In this document: positions 38,000-47,171 of the stretch, piece after piece
How positions within the stretch are numbered: position 1 is the stretch's first letter
Layout of the letters: each line of letters starts with the position of its first letter
DNA from: a bacterium
Lineage (GTDB): Bacteria; AUK180
Direction of reading: 5' to 3'
Length of the DNA: 64,000 bases
Assembly: GCA_023144005.1 (NCBI GenBank)
Contig: JAGLGN010000020.1
Span: 62,001-126,000, forward strand
The notes under the pieces: generated by a model
The model's database searches: none
What the model saw: only the letters and a program-made list of their open reading frames with translations
What the model was told of the DNA's origin: nothing
Made by a program: the position numbers and the translations under genes

Positions 38000-39060
38000 T
38001 GCTCTTTCACCAATTCGTATTTGATCAGTCTTATCCCTTTTGCGTAAATAGCAGATTCCGGAGCTTGAAGATCAGGGATGTACTCCAACACATAAATATC
38101 TCCCTTTCCGGTAACTTCCATATTTAATTGTGAAGGATATCCAGGTATATTAATGTTGGCTTCTAATTCCCCTGTTTCTATTCTGTATTTTTTTACCGAT
38201 CTTAGAGTTTTAAAACCAAAGTAAATAAAACCTTCTTCATCAAGAAATAAATAATTTATCTCGTTTTCCTCTACATTTACCTGAAATATTTTAACATTCT
38301 GACTATTATTAACACTTTGAAAAATCACATTTCCGTTAAGATTCTCCACTATGACTTGATAATTCTTCTCCTCCTTATCAATTCCATGATTTTCTATTCC
38401 TGCTTTTTCTCTGAATCTGTTATGCTTCTTAACTTTTTCATACTGCTCTTTCTCTGTTTTTTCCCAAGCTGGTTCACTGAACTTAAAATATACATCTATA
38501 GATTTGTATATTTTTTCTTCACCCACCTTTACAATCTGCTTTTTTATGTATATATTATCCTTTTTGTCCAACAATATTTCATCGGCGCAAATAGTTCTAA
38601 AATCATACCCGCTTGTATTCCAATGCCTCTTTGATAATTCGACTTCCTCTTTCGTCGATCGTTTATAACTCTCAACTGGTATTATATTTATTGATTCTCC
38701 ATCCTTGTTGTAAACTTTTATCCGATTATTTATGTAGTCAAACAACAACACCTGCCCACTATTATCAATTTGAAAGGATTTCGGCTCGAGTGATTCTCCT
38801 TCAAATGCATCTCCTCCAACTTGTTTTTTCCCTTGACCCCATTCCTCTTCAATAATTATCTTCTCTATATATTCGTACTCTTCAGGTTTATCACTCGTTG
38901 TAACAACAATCTTCCCATTCTCACCTCTATCGACACTCTCTCTATTTATTTCCGTGCTTCCTTCAACCTTCCTTTCCTCCGCTCCCCTATTACATCCGAC
39001 GAATAAAACGAAGAGCATCAGTCCACATAAAATAACATTCTTGAAAATCTTACCCTTCAT
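37996..39060 (-). CDS. Lipoprotein, NHL/6-bladed propeller-like, array member 3
   Basis: 354 residues from the ATG at 39060, which has AAGGAG 5 nt upstream; the longer frame starts at a TTG inside that SD. The lipobox is LFVGC. Blades such as SFQIDNSGQVLLFDYINNRI resemble NHL repeats, and the segment IEKIIIEEEWGQG matches IQKVVVDLKWGTG of array member 4. The two are therefore diverged paralogues. It starts 43 nt after member 4. Confidence 0.8.
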   Translation of the reverse strand: MKGKIFKNVILCGLMLFVLFVGCNRGAEERKVEGSTEINRESVDRGENGKIVVTTSDKPEEYEYIEKIIIEEEWGQGKKQVGGDAFEGESLEPKSFQIDNSGQVLLFDYINNRIKVYNKDGESINIIPVESYKRSTKEEVELSKRHWNTSGYDFRTICADEILLDKKDNIYIKKQIVKVGEEKIYKSIDVYFKFSEPAWEKTEKEQYEKVKKHNRFREKAGIENHGIDKEEKNYQVIVENLNGNVIFQSVNNSQNVKIFQVNVEENEINYLFLDEEGFIYFGFKTLRSVKKYRIETGELEANINIPGYPSQLNMEVTGKGDIYVLEYIPDLQAPESAIYAKGIRLIKYELVKEQ

Positions 39061-39103
39061 ATATCTCCTTAACAACCGTCCTCAACTTTTCCTAATACGA
39101 AAA

Positions 39104-40057
39104 TTACATTTCCGTTTGCATTTCCCATTTTATCACCTTTATGCCTTCTTCATAGGGTTTTGAAAAATATATATTACTTTGATTACTTATTTTGCAAGAA
39201 TTATATGATAGAAGTAATTTTGTATTATTATAATCCAGGTGTTTATATCGTGGTATTTTCTTAGCAAAAATCAATTTATTATTTTTATCAAATATTAAAT
39301 ATTTTCCATCTTTATATCCAATTAGGTATCCGTTATTCAATTCTTTTAATATTTGGCAATTTAATTGTTCACCTAATTCTTTTGAACTTTTATCTCTTAA
39401 TTTTAATTTTTTATTTCTTTTATTTTTTTCTTTCTCATTTGTTATATATTTATCATTAGAAATTCTTACTTTTTTAACTAATCTATCATTACTATATCGA
39501 CTTAATATTGTTCCCGCTTTCCCATCGTAAGAATAAATATAGAGTTGTTCATTATTATTAAATTCTATTTTCGGCATAATATTTCCGTAATATTTTATTT
39601 TTGTTAATAGTTTCCCTTTATTTGAATATTTTTTTATTAAATTCAATTTATCATCTATAATATAAATATTTTCATTATTATCAACATTAAAGTAAGTTAA
39701 ATATTCTCCTTGTTCGAAATTCCAGCCTGAGGGAGGACTGATCTGATATGGACCGGTTCCCCATTTAAGATCAACTACAACCTTCTGAATAAACTCTATT
39801 TCTTCTCCTCCACTCTCTATATCACTCGTAATGATTACTCCATCTTCCAAATGTACTTTCTTCTTTGGCATTTCAGGAACTTGTTTCTCTTGAACCTTAT
39901 TGATCTCCTTTTCTTGGTTATCTGTAACTATCTCGTTCACAACTACACCGGGATTCTTGCTTGGTTTTTGCTTCGAAGGCAAGCCTCTAACTATAAATAC
40001 AATGCCAATACCGAGGATAAGTCCGATAATAAATATAGCTATGATTTCCTTTTTCAT
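39104..40057 (-). CDS. Membrane-anchored NHL/6-bladed propeller-like protein, array member 4
   Basis: 317 residues. An uncleaved N-terminal helix (residues 4-24) carries no lipobox Cys, so it is probably anchored in the inner membrane facing the periplasm. The linker is charged, then come blades YFNVDNNENIYIIDDKLNLI and related. Paralogous to array member 3. It is the first gene of the array, with a promoter at 40094-40121 and GGGGAG before the ATG. Extremely Lys/Asn/Ile-rich, in line with its AT-rich DNA. Confidence 0.8.
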   Translation of the reverse strand: MKKEIIAIFIIGLILGIGIVFIVRGLPSKQKPSKNPGVVVNEIVTDNQEKEINKVQEKQVPEMPKKKVHLEDGVIITSDIESGGEEIEFIQKVVVDLKWGTGPYQISPPSGWNFEQGEYLTYFNVDNNENIYIIDDKLNLIKKYSNKGKLLTKIKYYGNIMPKIEFNNNEQLYIYSYDGKAGTILSRYSNDRLVKKVRISNDKYITNEKEKNKRNKKLKLRDKSSKELGEQLNCQILKELNNGYLIGYKDGKYLIFDKNNKLIFAKKIPRYKHLDYNNTKLLLSYNSCKISNQSNIYFSKPYEEGIKVIKWEMQTEM

Positions 40058-40093
40058 ATTAGTCTCCCCTGATTTTGATCTTTCACTAAGGAT

Positions 40094-40121
40094 ATTATAC
40101 CATAACCAAATGCATTATCAA
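40094..40121 (-). promoter_or_regulatory. Sigma-70-type promoter of the AT-rich array
   Basis: Minus strand TTGATA (40121-40116), a 16-nt spacer and TATAAT (40099-40094). The 14-mer GGTTATGGTATAAT around the -10 recurs exactly near 55175-55162. Confidence 0.65.
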
Positions 40122-40131
40122 GGAATTCACA

Positions 40132-40151
40132 CATGTCGCAATTGCGACATG
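40132..40151. repeat. Perfect 20-bp palindrome
   Basis: CATGTCGCAATTGCGACATG lies just upstream of the array promoter, in the 213-bp gap between the array and the UbiA-like gene. It could be an operator for a dimeric regulator or a member of the same palindrome class as 63541-63574 and 63637-63668, which share the TCG(C/T)A...T(A/G)CGA pattern. Confidence 0.55.
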
Positions 40152-40270
40152 ACGACACAGGTATTATAAAGAGAGTTTTATTAAAATAGTTACTGTGTTT
40201 TTACTTATTACCTGATTTTCTATTTCAGGAGGGGCACAGCAGAGGGAATTCAACCGCAGTCACCAATTTT

Positions 40271-41194
40271 TTAAATAAGAATCGATACAAGTGAGGATAC
40301 GATAATGATAATGCAGAAAGCAAGGTGTATTATAAATGCGTACTTGCGGGCATTGAGCATTCTCGCGGCATCGGCAAATCCCTTCCAGGATACGGCTACA
40401 ATCTTTATTGCGAGGCCGATTGTAATCAGCGCTATCAAAGACAAGGGATGTAAAGAAGTCCGTCCGAATACCGACAAAATAAGTACCGCATATAGAATAA
40501 TTACTATTATGAGTGTAGCAATTCGGCCGGAGAAGATTGGAGTAAAAAGCGTTACCATGGTGCTTCGCCCTGTTATTTCGTCTTCCGGTCTGTTTATAAG
40601 CTCCGCGATCCATACCCACAGGCCTGTTGAAACAACAAGCGGCATTGCAGCTATATAAACCGTGCGCGTGAGATCTCCGGCTTGAACAAGATACGCTCCA
40701 AGAACGGGCATCAAACCAAAGCCTACGCTGATTAAAATTTCCCCTCCAATTCGCCTGAAAAAGCTAATGGGCGGTGCAATATACAGCAGCCCTGTAAATA
40801 TCGTCCCCGCGAGCCAAAAAAGGAAAATGTTCTTTTGTACATTTAAATTTAACTGCAGGATAGTATTTAGATGCAGTCCGATGAGAAGCGCTGTTGACAA
40901 ACATATGATCCCGGTCCATAAAAGTCGGGCTTTAGTCCACTTGGCAGTGAATCGTTTTTCAACGAGAGCGTACAGGAAAGAAAATCCTCCATGTAAGAGC
41001 GCTGTCAGAATGAGAAACTCAAAGGCTTCCAGCCACTTGAACGAAAAACTTTGTGGATTGAGCCAGAATGGAAGCGTGGTACCCACAAGAGCCGGAAGCA
41101 GAGAAGCGGTCCAGTAACGGAATCCACAGAAGTAGAGAATTCCGGAATTTGCCCTATCATTGCTTTTTATTTCTTTACTCAGACCCTTTTTCAT
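40271..41194 (-). CDS. UbiA-superfamily-like membrane prenyltransferase
   Basis: 307 residues with about eight hydrophobic helices. The N-terminal segment CGFRYWTASLLPALVGTTLP looks like the start of UbiA/MenA enzymes, and ELINRPEDEITGRSTMVTLF resembles the second Asp-rich motif. The first Asp motif (NxxxDxxxD) expected near residue 75 is not visible; GGFSFLYALVEKRF is there instead. It may be a divergent or inactive member. It is the last gene of the envelope operon, 27 nt after the FAD enzyme. Confidence 0.6.
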   Translation of the reverse strand: MKKGLSKEIKSNDRANSGILYFCGFRYWTASLLPALVGTTLPFWLNPQSFSFKWLEAFEFLILTALLHGGFSFLYALVEKRFTAKWTKARLLWTGIICLSTALLIGLHLNTILQLNLNVQKNIFLFWLAGTIFTGLLYIAPPISFFRRIGGEILISVGFGLMPVLGAYLVQAGDLTRTVYIAAMPLVVSTGLWVWIAELINRPEDEITGRSTMVTLFTPIFSGRIATLIIVIILYAVLILSVFGRTSLHPLSLIALITIGLAIKIVAVSWKGFADAARMLNARKYAFIIHLAFCIIIIVSSLVSILI

Positions 41195-41221
41195 TAACCT
41201 TTCTCGGAATTCATAGATCGG

Positions 41222-42466
41222 TCATCTCTGCTTATTAATTGCTTTCAAAAAGAGTGAGCTTCTGTTAAATATATCGGAGATGGAGAGGTATTCCCAGCTA
41301 CCGGAACGGCCGTAGAAGTGGATTCCGTCTGAAGCGGCGCTTTTCATGAATGATTTGATGGCGGGATAATCCTTATTGTGAATGGGGTATGCGTATTTGA
41401 TATTGATCTCCACGATGCTCTCAATATCGCTTACGGCAAATATGCCGAGTGACTCCACCGCTTTGAGGATCTTATCCTTATCGGGCGCATTGTCGCGATA
41501 ACTGGTCTCAATATAGAATGAATGCTTGCCATCTGGCGCGAGATGAGGGGCTATATTGGAAAAGGAGCCGATGCGGTAGAACGGGAGCTCGGGCTGAGGA
41601 TAATACGCCCAATGATGAGGAAAATCAGCAGCCGACACACCTACATTAAGATCATGAACATTCACCCAGCACGGTTTCAGGGACTTCCCCTTACCCGAAA
41701 GACGGAGAAACTCAGGAAAAGGGATCGTCGAGATCAGGGCATCGTATGTGAATTTTTCATCACCGCAAAATATTTCTTTCTTAACGGTATCTATCTTTGT
41801 AATTTCCTTATCGAGAATGATATTATCCTTTAATAGTCCGTACATCTTTTTCGGAAGGATCTCGATCCCTCCCGAAAGAGGATAATTGAAAGAGGCATTA
41901 TAACCCGCGTCATTGCCGTACTTACCCGCCAAGGACCGAATGAATTCCACCTTATCTGGAACGGGAAGATAACGGGAGAACCAATTTGAGGATATATCAC
42001 TGATATGTGTATTGAATAATTTGCCGTTATAGGGAATAAAGAACAGCTCCGCCAATGCATCGCCGAATATAGAGCGCACCCAGGTCTCGAAATCAAGCTC
42101 GCGGGATACGGAAAGGGGCTCGGATTTCAAGATCTGATCCGTGATCGTATTTTTCATTTCCGTAGAGAGCTGCGGGATATTCAATTGTATGGGGTAGTCG
42201 ATATACTTATTCTCAACGAACACCGCCGCTTTCCTCTTTATATTCTGTAATTCTATTCCGGCGGCGGAAATGAATTTCTGGAACTCACCTGTGAGTGAGT
42301 GTATAAGATGTCCTGTAATATCGTAAGTGTATCCGTTATCCTTGAAAGTGCGCAGCAATCCCCCGGGAGATGACTCCTTCTCTAAAAGAATTACATCGTG
42401 CTTTCGTCGGAGATGCGCCATCACATTCATACCGGCAACACCGCCGCCGAGTATCAATATCTTCAA
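41222..42466 (-). CDS. FAD-dependent amine-oxidase-like / protoporphyrinogen-oxidase-like oxidoreductase
   Basis: 414 residues. The N-terminal Rossmann fold is KILILGGGVAGMNVMAHL with the acidic end VILLEKESSPGGLLRTF. The FAD-binding end is GIHFYGRSGSWEYLSISD. It resembles the NAD(P)/FAD proteins of polysaccharide clusters and UDP-galactopyranose-mutase-like folds rather than true HemG/HemY. The start is TTG at 42466, with AGAGGA upstream. Overlaps the WecA-like gene by 4 nt. A role in modifying a lipid-linked sugar is inferred from context. Confidence 0.8.
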   Translation of the reverse strand: MKILILGGGVAGMNVMAHLRRKHDVILLEKESSPGGLLRTFKDNGYTYDITGHLIHSLTGEFQKFISAAGIELQNIKRKAAVFVENKYIDYPIQLNIPQLSTEMKNTITDQILKSEPLSVSRELDFETWVRSIFGDALAELFFIPYNGKLFNTHISDISSNWFSRYLPVPDKVEFIRSLAGKYGNDAGYNASFNYPLSGGIEILPKKMYGLLKDNIILDKEITKIDTVKKEIFCGDEKFTYDALISTIPFPEFLRLSGKGKSLKPCWVNVHDLNVGVSAADFPHHWAYYPQPELPFYRIGSFSNIAPHLAPDGKHSFYIETSYRDNAPDKDKILKAVESLGIFAVSDIESIVEINIKYAYPIHNKDYPAIKSFMKSAASDGIHFYGRSGSWEYLSISDIFNRSSLFLKAINKQR

Positions 42467-43464
42467 TTCTTCTTTCCTCTAAGATCCAGCAGAAGCACCC
42501 CGGCTAATACAAGTAAACTTACAGCGGCACCGAAGACCAGAGGGAATATTCCCTTGAGAAATACGCTCAATACACCTGTCGCTGCTCCAAACACGGCGAT
42601 AATCGTCACTTGCAGCACCACTCCCATATCGGAAAATCCCATCTTCTTCAATCTGATAGGGAAATGATGAGGCGAACCCCTGAAGGGAGATAATCGTCTG
42701 CGCAGTCGTGAAAACACGACAAGTGACGTCTCAAATATCGGATATATGCTGATGATGAGCGGAGCGAGGTTGGAAAGCCGGTTAAAGGCGGTATATGATA
42801 ATCTGATAGAGATAACACCCGCGATAAAGCCAAAGAACATCGAACCGCCGTCTCCCGCGAATATCCTCGCCTTCGGCAGATTGAAGACAAGAAATGCGAA
42901 TACTCCTCCGATGAGAGGATAAATTATCAATGCCAATCCTTTATCGCCTGTAAAGGTCGCGATGATCGCAGATGACGCGAGAAAGGCGGCAAAAGTGATG
43001 CCCGAAACACCGTCGGAAACATCGATAATATTGTAGCTGTTAATGATAAAAAGCATCCACAGGACGGTTATCATTGAATTTGCAATAGGAGGAAGAAAGT
43101 CAAAGTCGACCCTGATATCATATGAAAACATTATGATGACCAGAAGCAATTGTCCCAGGAGCTTTACTATCCATGACATCCGGTACATATCATCGAGGAC
43201 ACCCAGAAACACAATAAAGGTCGAGGCGATGAACAAGCCTTTGAAAAACGGCTCCGCGGGAAATTTCAGGACATATATCTCGATGAACAGCCCCATTAAA
43301 AGAGCGGCATATACGATAAGGCCTCCAAGATACGGAGTGGCATCGGAATGCGTCTTCAGCTTTCCGTCGGGACGATCGACGACATTACACTTCAATGCCA
43401 GAAAGCGTATAGGGAAATACGCGAGTACTCCGAATAAGAAAGTCAGCAGGCTAACCCAGAGCAT
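42463..43464 (-). CDS. Undecaprenyl-phosphate HexNAc-1-phosphate transferase, WecA/TagO family
   Basis: 333 residues and about ten membrane helices. Catalytic motifs are LGVLDDMYRMSWIVKLLGQ, NSYNIIDVSDGVSG, the FAGDGGSMFFGF loop and SPHHFPIRLKKMG. The family starts O-antigen, teichoic acid or other lipid-linked glycans by moving a sugar phosphate onto undecaprenyl phosphate. The neighbouring GT4 enzyme probably adds the next sugar. Overlaps the GT4 gene by 14 nt. Confidence 0.9.
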   Translation of the reverse strand: MLWVSLLTFLFGVLAYFPIRFLALKCNVVDRPDGKLKTHSDATPYLGGLIVYAALLMGLFIEIYVLKFPAEPFFKGLFIASTFIVFLGVLDDMYRMSWIVKLLGQLLLVIIMFSYDIRVDFDFLPPIANSMITVLWMLFIINSYNIIDVSDGVSGITFAAFLASSAIIATFTGDKGLALIIYPLIGGVFAFLVFNLPKARIFAGDGGSMFFGFIAGVISIRLSYTAFNRLSNLAPLIISIYPIFETSLVVFSRLRRRLSPFRGSPHHFPIRLKKMGFSDMGVVLQVTIIAVFGAATGVLSVFLKGIFPLVFGAAVSLLVLAGVLLLDLRGKKN

Positions 43465-44587
43465 CGTACATCTCTGCTAACCTTTCAAGCATATGCGCCT
43501 TTGAGAATTCTTCCGGAATATTTGCCATAGCGCCCTTTGAGAGTTTTGACCGAAGCTTTTTATTATTAAGTATCGAAACGGCATGGGAAATCCCTTCCTG
43601 TGGGAATTCAAGATCGAAGGTGAAGCCGTTTACCTCATTCTTTACAACTTCCTTTATCCCTCCGATATTCGACCCTACAACAGGAATTCCAAGCAGGAAT
43701 GCCTCTATTATGGTTCGCGGAAGTCCCTCCCAAAGCGAGGTCGTCAGATACAGGTCGGCGGCCTTTACATATTCCTCAGGGGTTAGTGAAAAACCGGGAA
43801 GGAATACATTCTTCTCGAGTGAAGCGGCCTTGACCGCCTTTTCCAATGCCTTTCTCTTCACACCGTCACCTACTATATATGCCTTTATCCCCGGTATCGA
43901 ATCCCTGATCTCTTTTATCATGGAGACAAAGACCATGAGGTTCTTCTGCTTTTTAAAAGGGGCGACATTCACGATAACACGCGAACGCATCGGTATGCCG
44001 AGCTTCTTTCTCAATTCATCGCGCGTGGGCGTATAATCGGAAAATTTGGCAAAATCGACACCGCTTCTGATCAGGTGATAAGCATCCTTTCTGCCTATCT
44101 TAAGCTGAGATGCGGTGATCATATCATCCTTTGAGACAAATACCAGTCCGGTCGAATGAGATGCGGCATTCTGCTCAGCCCAGAGGGCGGCTTTCTTCAT
44201 CAGCGGATTCTTGAAAAATCCGAAGCCGAAACCGTGAACGGTATGAAATATGTACTTGATCTTCACCGCGGCCGCCGCTTTTCTGCCCAGAATACCCGCC
44301 TTTGAGGAATGCGTGTGCACGATATCGGGATTTTCTTTGGCCAGTATTTTCTTGATCTGCGAATATGCCTTTTTATCCCTTAACGGGTCTACTTTTCTTC
44401 TCAGATCTTTCAAGAGGTATTTTTTAATATTTTTGTTTCCGATCAGGCGGTCATTCATCACTCCCTGCTGATTTGTGATGAAAACGACTTCGTGCCCCAA
44501 TGCGGAGAAATACTCCCCCATATCAAGGGCTGTCATCTGAGCGCCGCCTAATTCAAGCTGGGTTACTATTATCGTGATCTTCTTCAT
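43451..44587 (-). CDS. Glycosyltransferase family 4 (GT-B fold)
   Basis: 378 residues. The N-terminal acceptor domain has TQLELGGAQMTALDMGEYFS and DIVHTHSSKAGILGR. The C-terminal donor domain has NVAPFKKQKNL and the EX7E motif in EGLPRTIIEAFLLGIPVVGS. I chose the ATG at 44587, which overlaps the upstream stop as TGATG, over an in-frame TTG one codon earlier. It probably extends the undecaprenyl-linked sugar made by the WecA-like enzyme. Confidence 0.93.
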   Translation of the reverse strand: MKKITIIVTQLELGGAQMTALDMGEYFSALGHEVVFITNQQGVMNDRLIGNKNIKKYLLKDLRRKVDPLRDKKAYSQIKKILAKENPDIVHTHSSKAGILGRKAAAAVKIKYIFHTVHGFGFGFFKNPLMKKAALWAEQNAASHSTGLVFVSKDDMITASQLKIGRKDAYHLIRSGVDFAKFSDYTPTRDELRKKLGIPMRSRVIVNVAPFKKQKNLMVFVSMIKEIRDSIPGIKAYIVGDGVKRKALEKAVKAASLEKNVFLPGFSLTPEEYVKAADLYLTTSLWEGLPRTIIEAFLLGIPVVGSNIGGIKEVVKNEVNGFTFDLEFPQEGISHAVSILNNKKLRSKLSKGAMANIPEEFSKAHMLERLAEMYDALG

Positions 44588-45525
44588 CAATAAGTGTAAA
44601 CCTCACCCTGCAGATTATCTATGATGTACAAGACCTCAGAACTATCGATGAACACTCTGTACGGCCGCGAAAATTCCGTTCCGGGAACGGCAGATGAGGT
44701 TCCGTAAATATAATCCCCTGACAGGGAAAGAAAATGGACCTTATTCTCCTTGTTGTCGGTCAGAACAAGATAACGGGATCTCCAGATGCACAGATCGGAA
44801 ACATTTCCGATCCTTGAATTCTTGATATTGTGCATATGATCGCCTCTGGAAGAGAAAACCTTTACATACTTCCCATCGGCAATATAATAATTACCATATT
44901 CATCAGTGGCAACGGATTGAGGGAAGCTGAGCTTACCCGAATCATTGCCTCCATCCCTGATCTCCATGATCGTTGTACCGCTTTCATTTATCTCGAGCAG
45001 GCGGCTGTTATAGGTGTCAACTATCATCAGAAAACCGCTCATCTCATTTTTTCTCAACATTACAGGGAAATAGGGATACTCTTCATCTTCATCGGAAAAA
45101 TCATAGAATTCCCTCAGAAACCTACCGTCGGAGGAAAATATCAGGATCTTCTTACCCATTGAGTCAAGTAAGTAGAAAATATTGTTATCGGGAAAAAGTA
45201 CCATAGATACTGGGAATTGAAGTTCTCCTTCTTCCTCGTCGGTCTCCCATTTATCAACGGAGGCCAGGTAATTTCCCAGCGAATCAAAGATATTGACACG
45301 AGCCCTTTGCTTACCCTCGACAAGGTAGTATCTCGAAGAGGAAGCGGAGAAATCTCTGACATCAGTGAACTTTCCCGTCTCTTCAAAGGAAAGCCCGAGG
45401 GGCTTCCCGCTCTTCATCGTAGAAGCAATATATTTATTGTCTTCCTTGTATTTCAGGCCTACCAACACGCATCCCTGCGCAAAGAACACCGCAGCCATGA
45501 TAACCATTATGTATAATTTTCTCAT
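44587..45525 (-). CDS. NHL-repeat-like lipoprotein
   Basis: 312 residues. Signal peptide with lipobox FFAQGC (Cys about residue 19). The rest is a six-bladed propeller by pattern, for example SFPQSVATDEYGNYYIADGK, RPYRVFIDSSEVLYIIDN and LLDSMGKKILIFSSDG. Similar in design to the AT-rich array proteins (35676-40057) but with ordinary base composition. Sits between the TPR protein and GT4 in the envelope operon; a ligand is unknown. Confidence 0.85.
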   Translation of the reverse strand: MRKLYIMVIMAAVFFAQGCVLVGLKYKEDNKYIASTMKSGKPLGLSFEETGKFTDVRDFSASSSRYYLVEGKQRARVNIFDSLGNYLASVDKWETDEEEGELQFPVSMVLFPDNNIFYLLDSMGKKILIFSSDGRFLREFYDFSDEDEEYPYFPVMLRKNEMSGFLMIVDTYNSRLLEINESGTTIMEIRDGGNDSGKLSFPQSVATDEYGNYYIADGKYVKVFSSRGDHMHNIKNSRIGNVSDLCIWRSRYLVLTDNKENKVHFLSLSGDYIYGTSSAVPGTEFSRPYRVFIDSSEVLYIIDNLQGEVYTY

Positions 45526-47171
45526 CTCTCACCTCGAGCGACACTTTTTATATATTTTATCATCAAAGTCGCCTCGCCGGAAAACGGGTCGATCTTCAAT
45601 ATCTCTTTAAAATCATCGAAGGCGGCATCATAATGCCTCAGATATATATTTGCCCACCCCTTGAATTCATACGCCTCAATATCGTCATCGGCATACCTCA
45701 GGGCTGACTTGAAAGCCGCAATTGCCTTTTTCATAAAGTCGTCACGCCGTCCCAATGTTGCCTGGCCCGGTATCTTCAGCAGGTTGCCCAGCAGCAGGCC
45801 CGAGAGAAAATACGATTTGCCCAGAGAGGCATAGATCTGAGATGAATTACGATTGCGCGGTGGTACATGCTTTGCGGCTTTTTCGAGCTCCCGTAGCGCT
45901 TCTTTCAACATTTCAGAACACTCTTCTCCGCTCAGAAACAATTTCATACTTCCATCAAAGAGAAACTTTCCGAATTCATAATGAGCGGAGAAATTCTTGT
46001 CTGGAACCGTTCTCACCTGTTCAAGAAGGACAAGCGCTTCGGTTTCTCTGCCGTCTCTCAGATAATAATCGGCGAGCAGAAGATATCCGCGGAAATCGTT
46101 AGGATACTTCTTGGAGATCAGCTTGATCAATTTATAAGCGATATCCCTCTCATTGATCTCAAGGGCATAGGACGCAAAGGTCTTCAAGGTTTCAACAGGG
46201 ACATTCCTGATCTTGCTCTTAACGAAACCATTGATCAATTCCACTACCATCGAAGGGATATTGAAATTGTAATAAAGCAGCAGGCCCACATCGTAATATT
46301 CGAGAACATCCTCATCATTCAAGCTCTTCAGGTCTGATATGAGGATCTTGTCGAAGCTCCTTTTCGCATCTATATAATCGCCGCTGCTGAAATTAATTCT
46401 CGCGGAAAGTATATTGTATTTCAAGATCTCGGCATCACTTAAAAATTCAGCGTATCTGTTTAAATATACCTCAAGAACAAAAGAGAGTGAGTCAAAGTAG
46501 TTCAATCGCTGATAAATGTCGATCAAATATTTGAAGTACTCCTCAACATCTCTGAATTCATCCTTCAGGTCTATCTTTTTGCTCATCTGATACATAATAA
46601 GTTTTTCTATTTCGACAGATAGCGAAGATAGACGGCCGATCCGTTTATAATACCCCATCAGGAAGGAATGGTAGAATCGATAGTCAATGACCTTCTCCGG
46701 GTCTATCCTGTTAACGCTTCTTATCATATAATAACCGCGCTTCTTCAAGGAATATTTTCCATCGTCCAGCGAGAGAGAGTTATTCAAGCGTATCCCTTCA
46801 AGAAGTGAAGCCCTTTTCAAGAAGGTGACTCCCTGGCTCTCTTCGCCCAGCCCGATGATACTGAATCCCATAACAATATTAAAGCCGATTTTTTTGTCAT
46901 TATCTTCCATGACCTCGGAAAGATGCAGATAAGACTCTTCAAAGAGGCCGGACTTATAATAACTCAGGGCGCGATAATATTCTACAAGGCCGAAAAGTTT
47001 GAATCTCTCCTCCGGATCAACAGTCAGCGCCGCGGATTCATATCCGCTGAGATAATCAAGCGCGGCTTCATATTCACCCGCAGCGATATGTTTTTCTGCG
47101 GGGGCAAGCTCGAAAGAAAAGGCAGACATAGACAGAAGGAGTAAGGCAAATGTCAATATTAAGCGCTTCAT
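45522..47171 (-). CDS. Exported TPR protein
   Basis: 549 residues from the ATG at 47171 (overlaps the PBP stop as ATGA); an upstream in-frame GTG adds three residues. Signal peptide MKRLILTFALLLLSMSAFS. TPR-like units cover the mature protein, clearest at the C-terminus (AYEFKGWANIYLRHYDAAFD). It is a periplasmic scaffold by prediction and, being between a PBP and a lipoprotein, may organise peptidoglycan synthesis. Confidence 0.85.
   Translation of the reverse strand: MKRLILTFALLLLSMSAFSFELAPAEKHIAAGEYEAALDYLSGYESAALTVDPEERFKLFGLVEYYRALSYYKSGLFEESYLHLSEVMEDNDKKIGFNIVMGFSIIGLGEESQGVTFLKRASLLEGIRLNNSLSLDDGKYSLKKRGYYMIRSVNRIDPEKVIDYRFYHSFLMGYYKRIGRLSSLSVEIEKLIMYQMSKKIDLKDEFRDVEEYFKYLIDIYQRLNYFDSLSFVLEVYLNRYAEFLSDAEILKYNILSARINFSSGDYIDAKRSFDKILISDLKSLNDEDVLEYYDVGLLLYYNFNIPSMVVELINGFVKSKIRNVPVETLKTFASYALEINERDIAYKLIKLISKKYPNDFRGYLLLADYYLRDGRETEALVLLEQVRTVPDKNFSAHYEFGKFLFDGSMKLFLSGEECSEMLKEALRELEKAAKHVPPRNRNSSQIYASLGKSYFLSGLLLGNLLKIPGQATLGRRDDFMKKAIAAFKSALRYADDDIEAYEFKGWANIYLRHYDAAFDDFKEILKIDPFSGEATLMIKYIKSVARGER

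Noticed and set aside
40260-40619. 119-codon minus-strand ORF overlapping the UbiA-like gene in another frame
   Set aside because: Out of frame with the membrane-helix-rich real gene and lacks protein-like composition.
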